Source of the DNA: Burkholderiales bacterium
GTDB lineage: Bacteria > Pseudomonadota > Gammaproteobacteria > Burkholderiales > Burkholderiaceae_E
Direction of reading: 5' to 3'
NCBI GenBank assembly: GCA_020348765.1
Contig: CP070753.1
Location: 1,349,689-1,355,237, forward strand
Length of the DNA: 5,549 bases
The translations under genes and the position numbers were made by a program. Shown one piece after another: positions 5,426 to 5,549 of this stretch; position 1 is the first letter of the stretch, and each line of letters begins with the position of its first letter. The notes beneath the pieces are model-generated. The model saw nothing but the letters and a program-made list of their open reading frames with translations. It did not search any database and was not told the DNA's origin.

Positions 5426-5549
5426 AGATCATCTTGCCGGGATTCATCAGGCCCTGCGGGTCGAGCGCTCGCTTGAGCTGACGCATCAGCGCCATGGCCA
5501 CCGGCGACTTGTAGCGCGTGATCTCTTCGCGCCTGAGCTGTCCGATGCC
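5424..5549 (-). CDS. FAD-linked oxidase, C-terminal end (D-lactate/D-2-hydroxyglutarate dehydrogenase type; rest outside window)
   Basis: Only 41 C-terminal codons and the TGA are visible, reading in from the right edge on the minus strand. They encode GIGQLRREEITRYKSP followed by VAMALMRQLKRALDPQGLMNPGKMI. This is the typical end of the FAD-oxidase C-terminal domain: a (H)GIG start, a basic stretch, LMRxLKxALDPxGxxNPGK, then a hydrophobic last residue. Such enzymes oxidise 2-hydroxy acids such as D-lactate, glycolate or D-2-hydroxyglutarate and hand the electrons to a quinone or another carrier. The substrate cannot be set from the tail. The R-Y-K-S-P stretch leans towards the D-2-hydroxyglutarate/D-lactate group. 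It is followed in the same direction by alkB after 222 nt of repeat-filled DNA, so co-transcription is possible but unproven. Confidence 0.85.
   Translation of the reverse strand, partial: GIGQLRREEITRYKSPVAMALMRQLKRALDPQGLMNPGKMI

Noticed and set aside
5200..5481. 93-codon Arg/Pro-rich plus-strand frame across the tandem array
   Set aside because: It starts on the complement of the alkB start, runs over 17-bp repeats that do not preserve frame, and ends antisense to the FAD oxidase tail. It has no ribosome binding site.

Overview
This is a GC-rich window with strongly G/C-ending codons in most genes. It is most likely chromosomal DNA of a hydrocarbon-using proteobacterium (gamma- or betaproteobacterium). 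That assignment is an inference from the AlkB hydroxylase, the DusA type and the composition; there is no rRNA or other marker gene here.

Layout. (1) Positions 2-574, plus strand: the C-terminal part of an AMP-forming acyl-CoA ligase, followed at once by a GC-rich stem-loop (582-609). (2) Positions 610-2930, plus strand: a tight chain joined by three successive ATGA stop/start overlaps. It contains a 5'-truncated zinc-type (MDR) oxidoreductase remnant, an intact alpha/beta hydrolase, an intact NAD(P)-binding atypical SDR/NmrA-like protein, and a small putative exported protein that appears broken by a frameshift. (3) Positions 3011-4012, plus strand: a complete dusA-type tRNA-dihydrouridine synthase with its own good ribosome binding site. 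(4) Positions 4149-5201, minus strand: a complete alkB alkane 1-monooxygenase, convergent with dusA and separated from it by a nested stem-loop. (5) Positions 5202-5423: an intergenic stretch holding a perfect inverted repeat just upstream of alkB and then a degenerate 17-bp tandem repeat array that fills the rest of the gap. (6) Positions 5424-5549, minus strand: the C-terminal end of an FAD-linked oxidase of the D-lactate/D-2-hydroxyglutarate dehydrogenase type.

How the genes may work together. AlkB makes 1-alkanols from alkanes. After oxidation to fatty acids, an acyl-CoA ligase such as the one at the left edge would feed them to beta-oxidation. The two genes are on opposite strands with other genes between them, so this link is metabolic plausibility and not operon evidence. 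The hydrolase and NAD(P)-binding protein look like a co-translated pair of unknown substrate. DusA is a housekeeping tRNA modification enzyme.

The least ordinary signals are the 17-bp tandem array upstream of alkB, the palindrome between that array and the alkB start, and the signs of decay (truncated MDR gene, frameshifted exported-protein gene) at both ends of the hydrolase/reductase pair. I see no convincing evidence for a wholly new multi-gene system.
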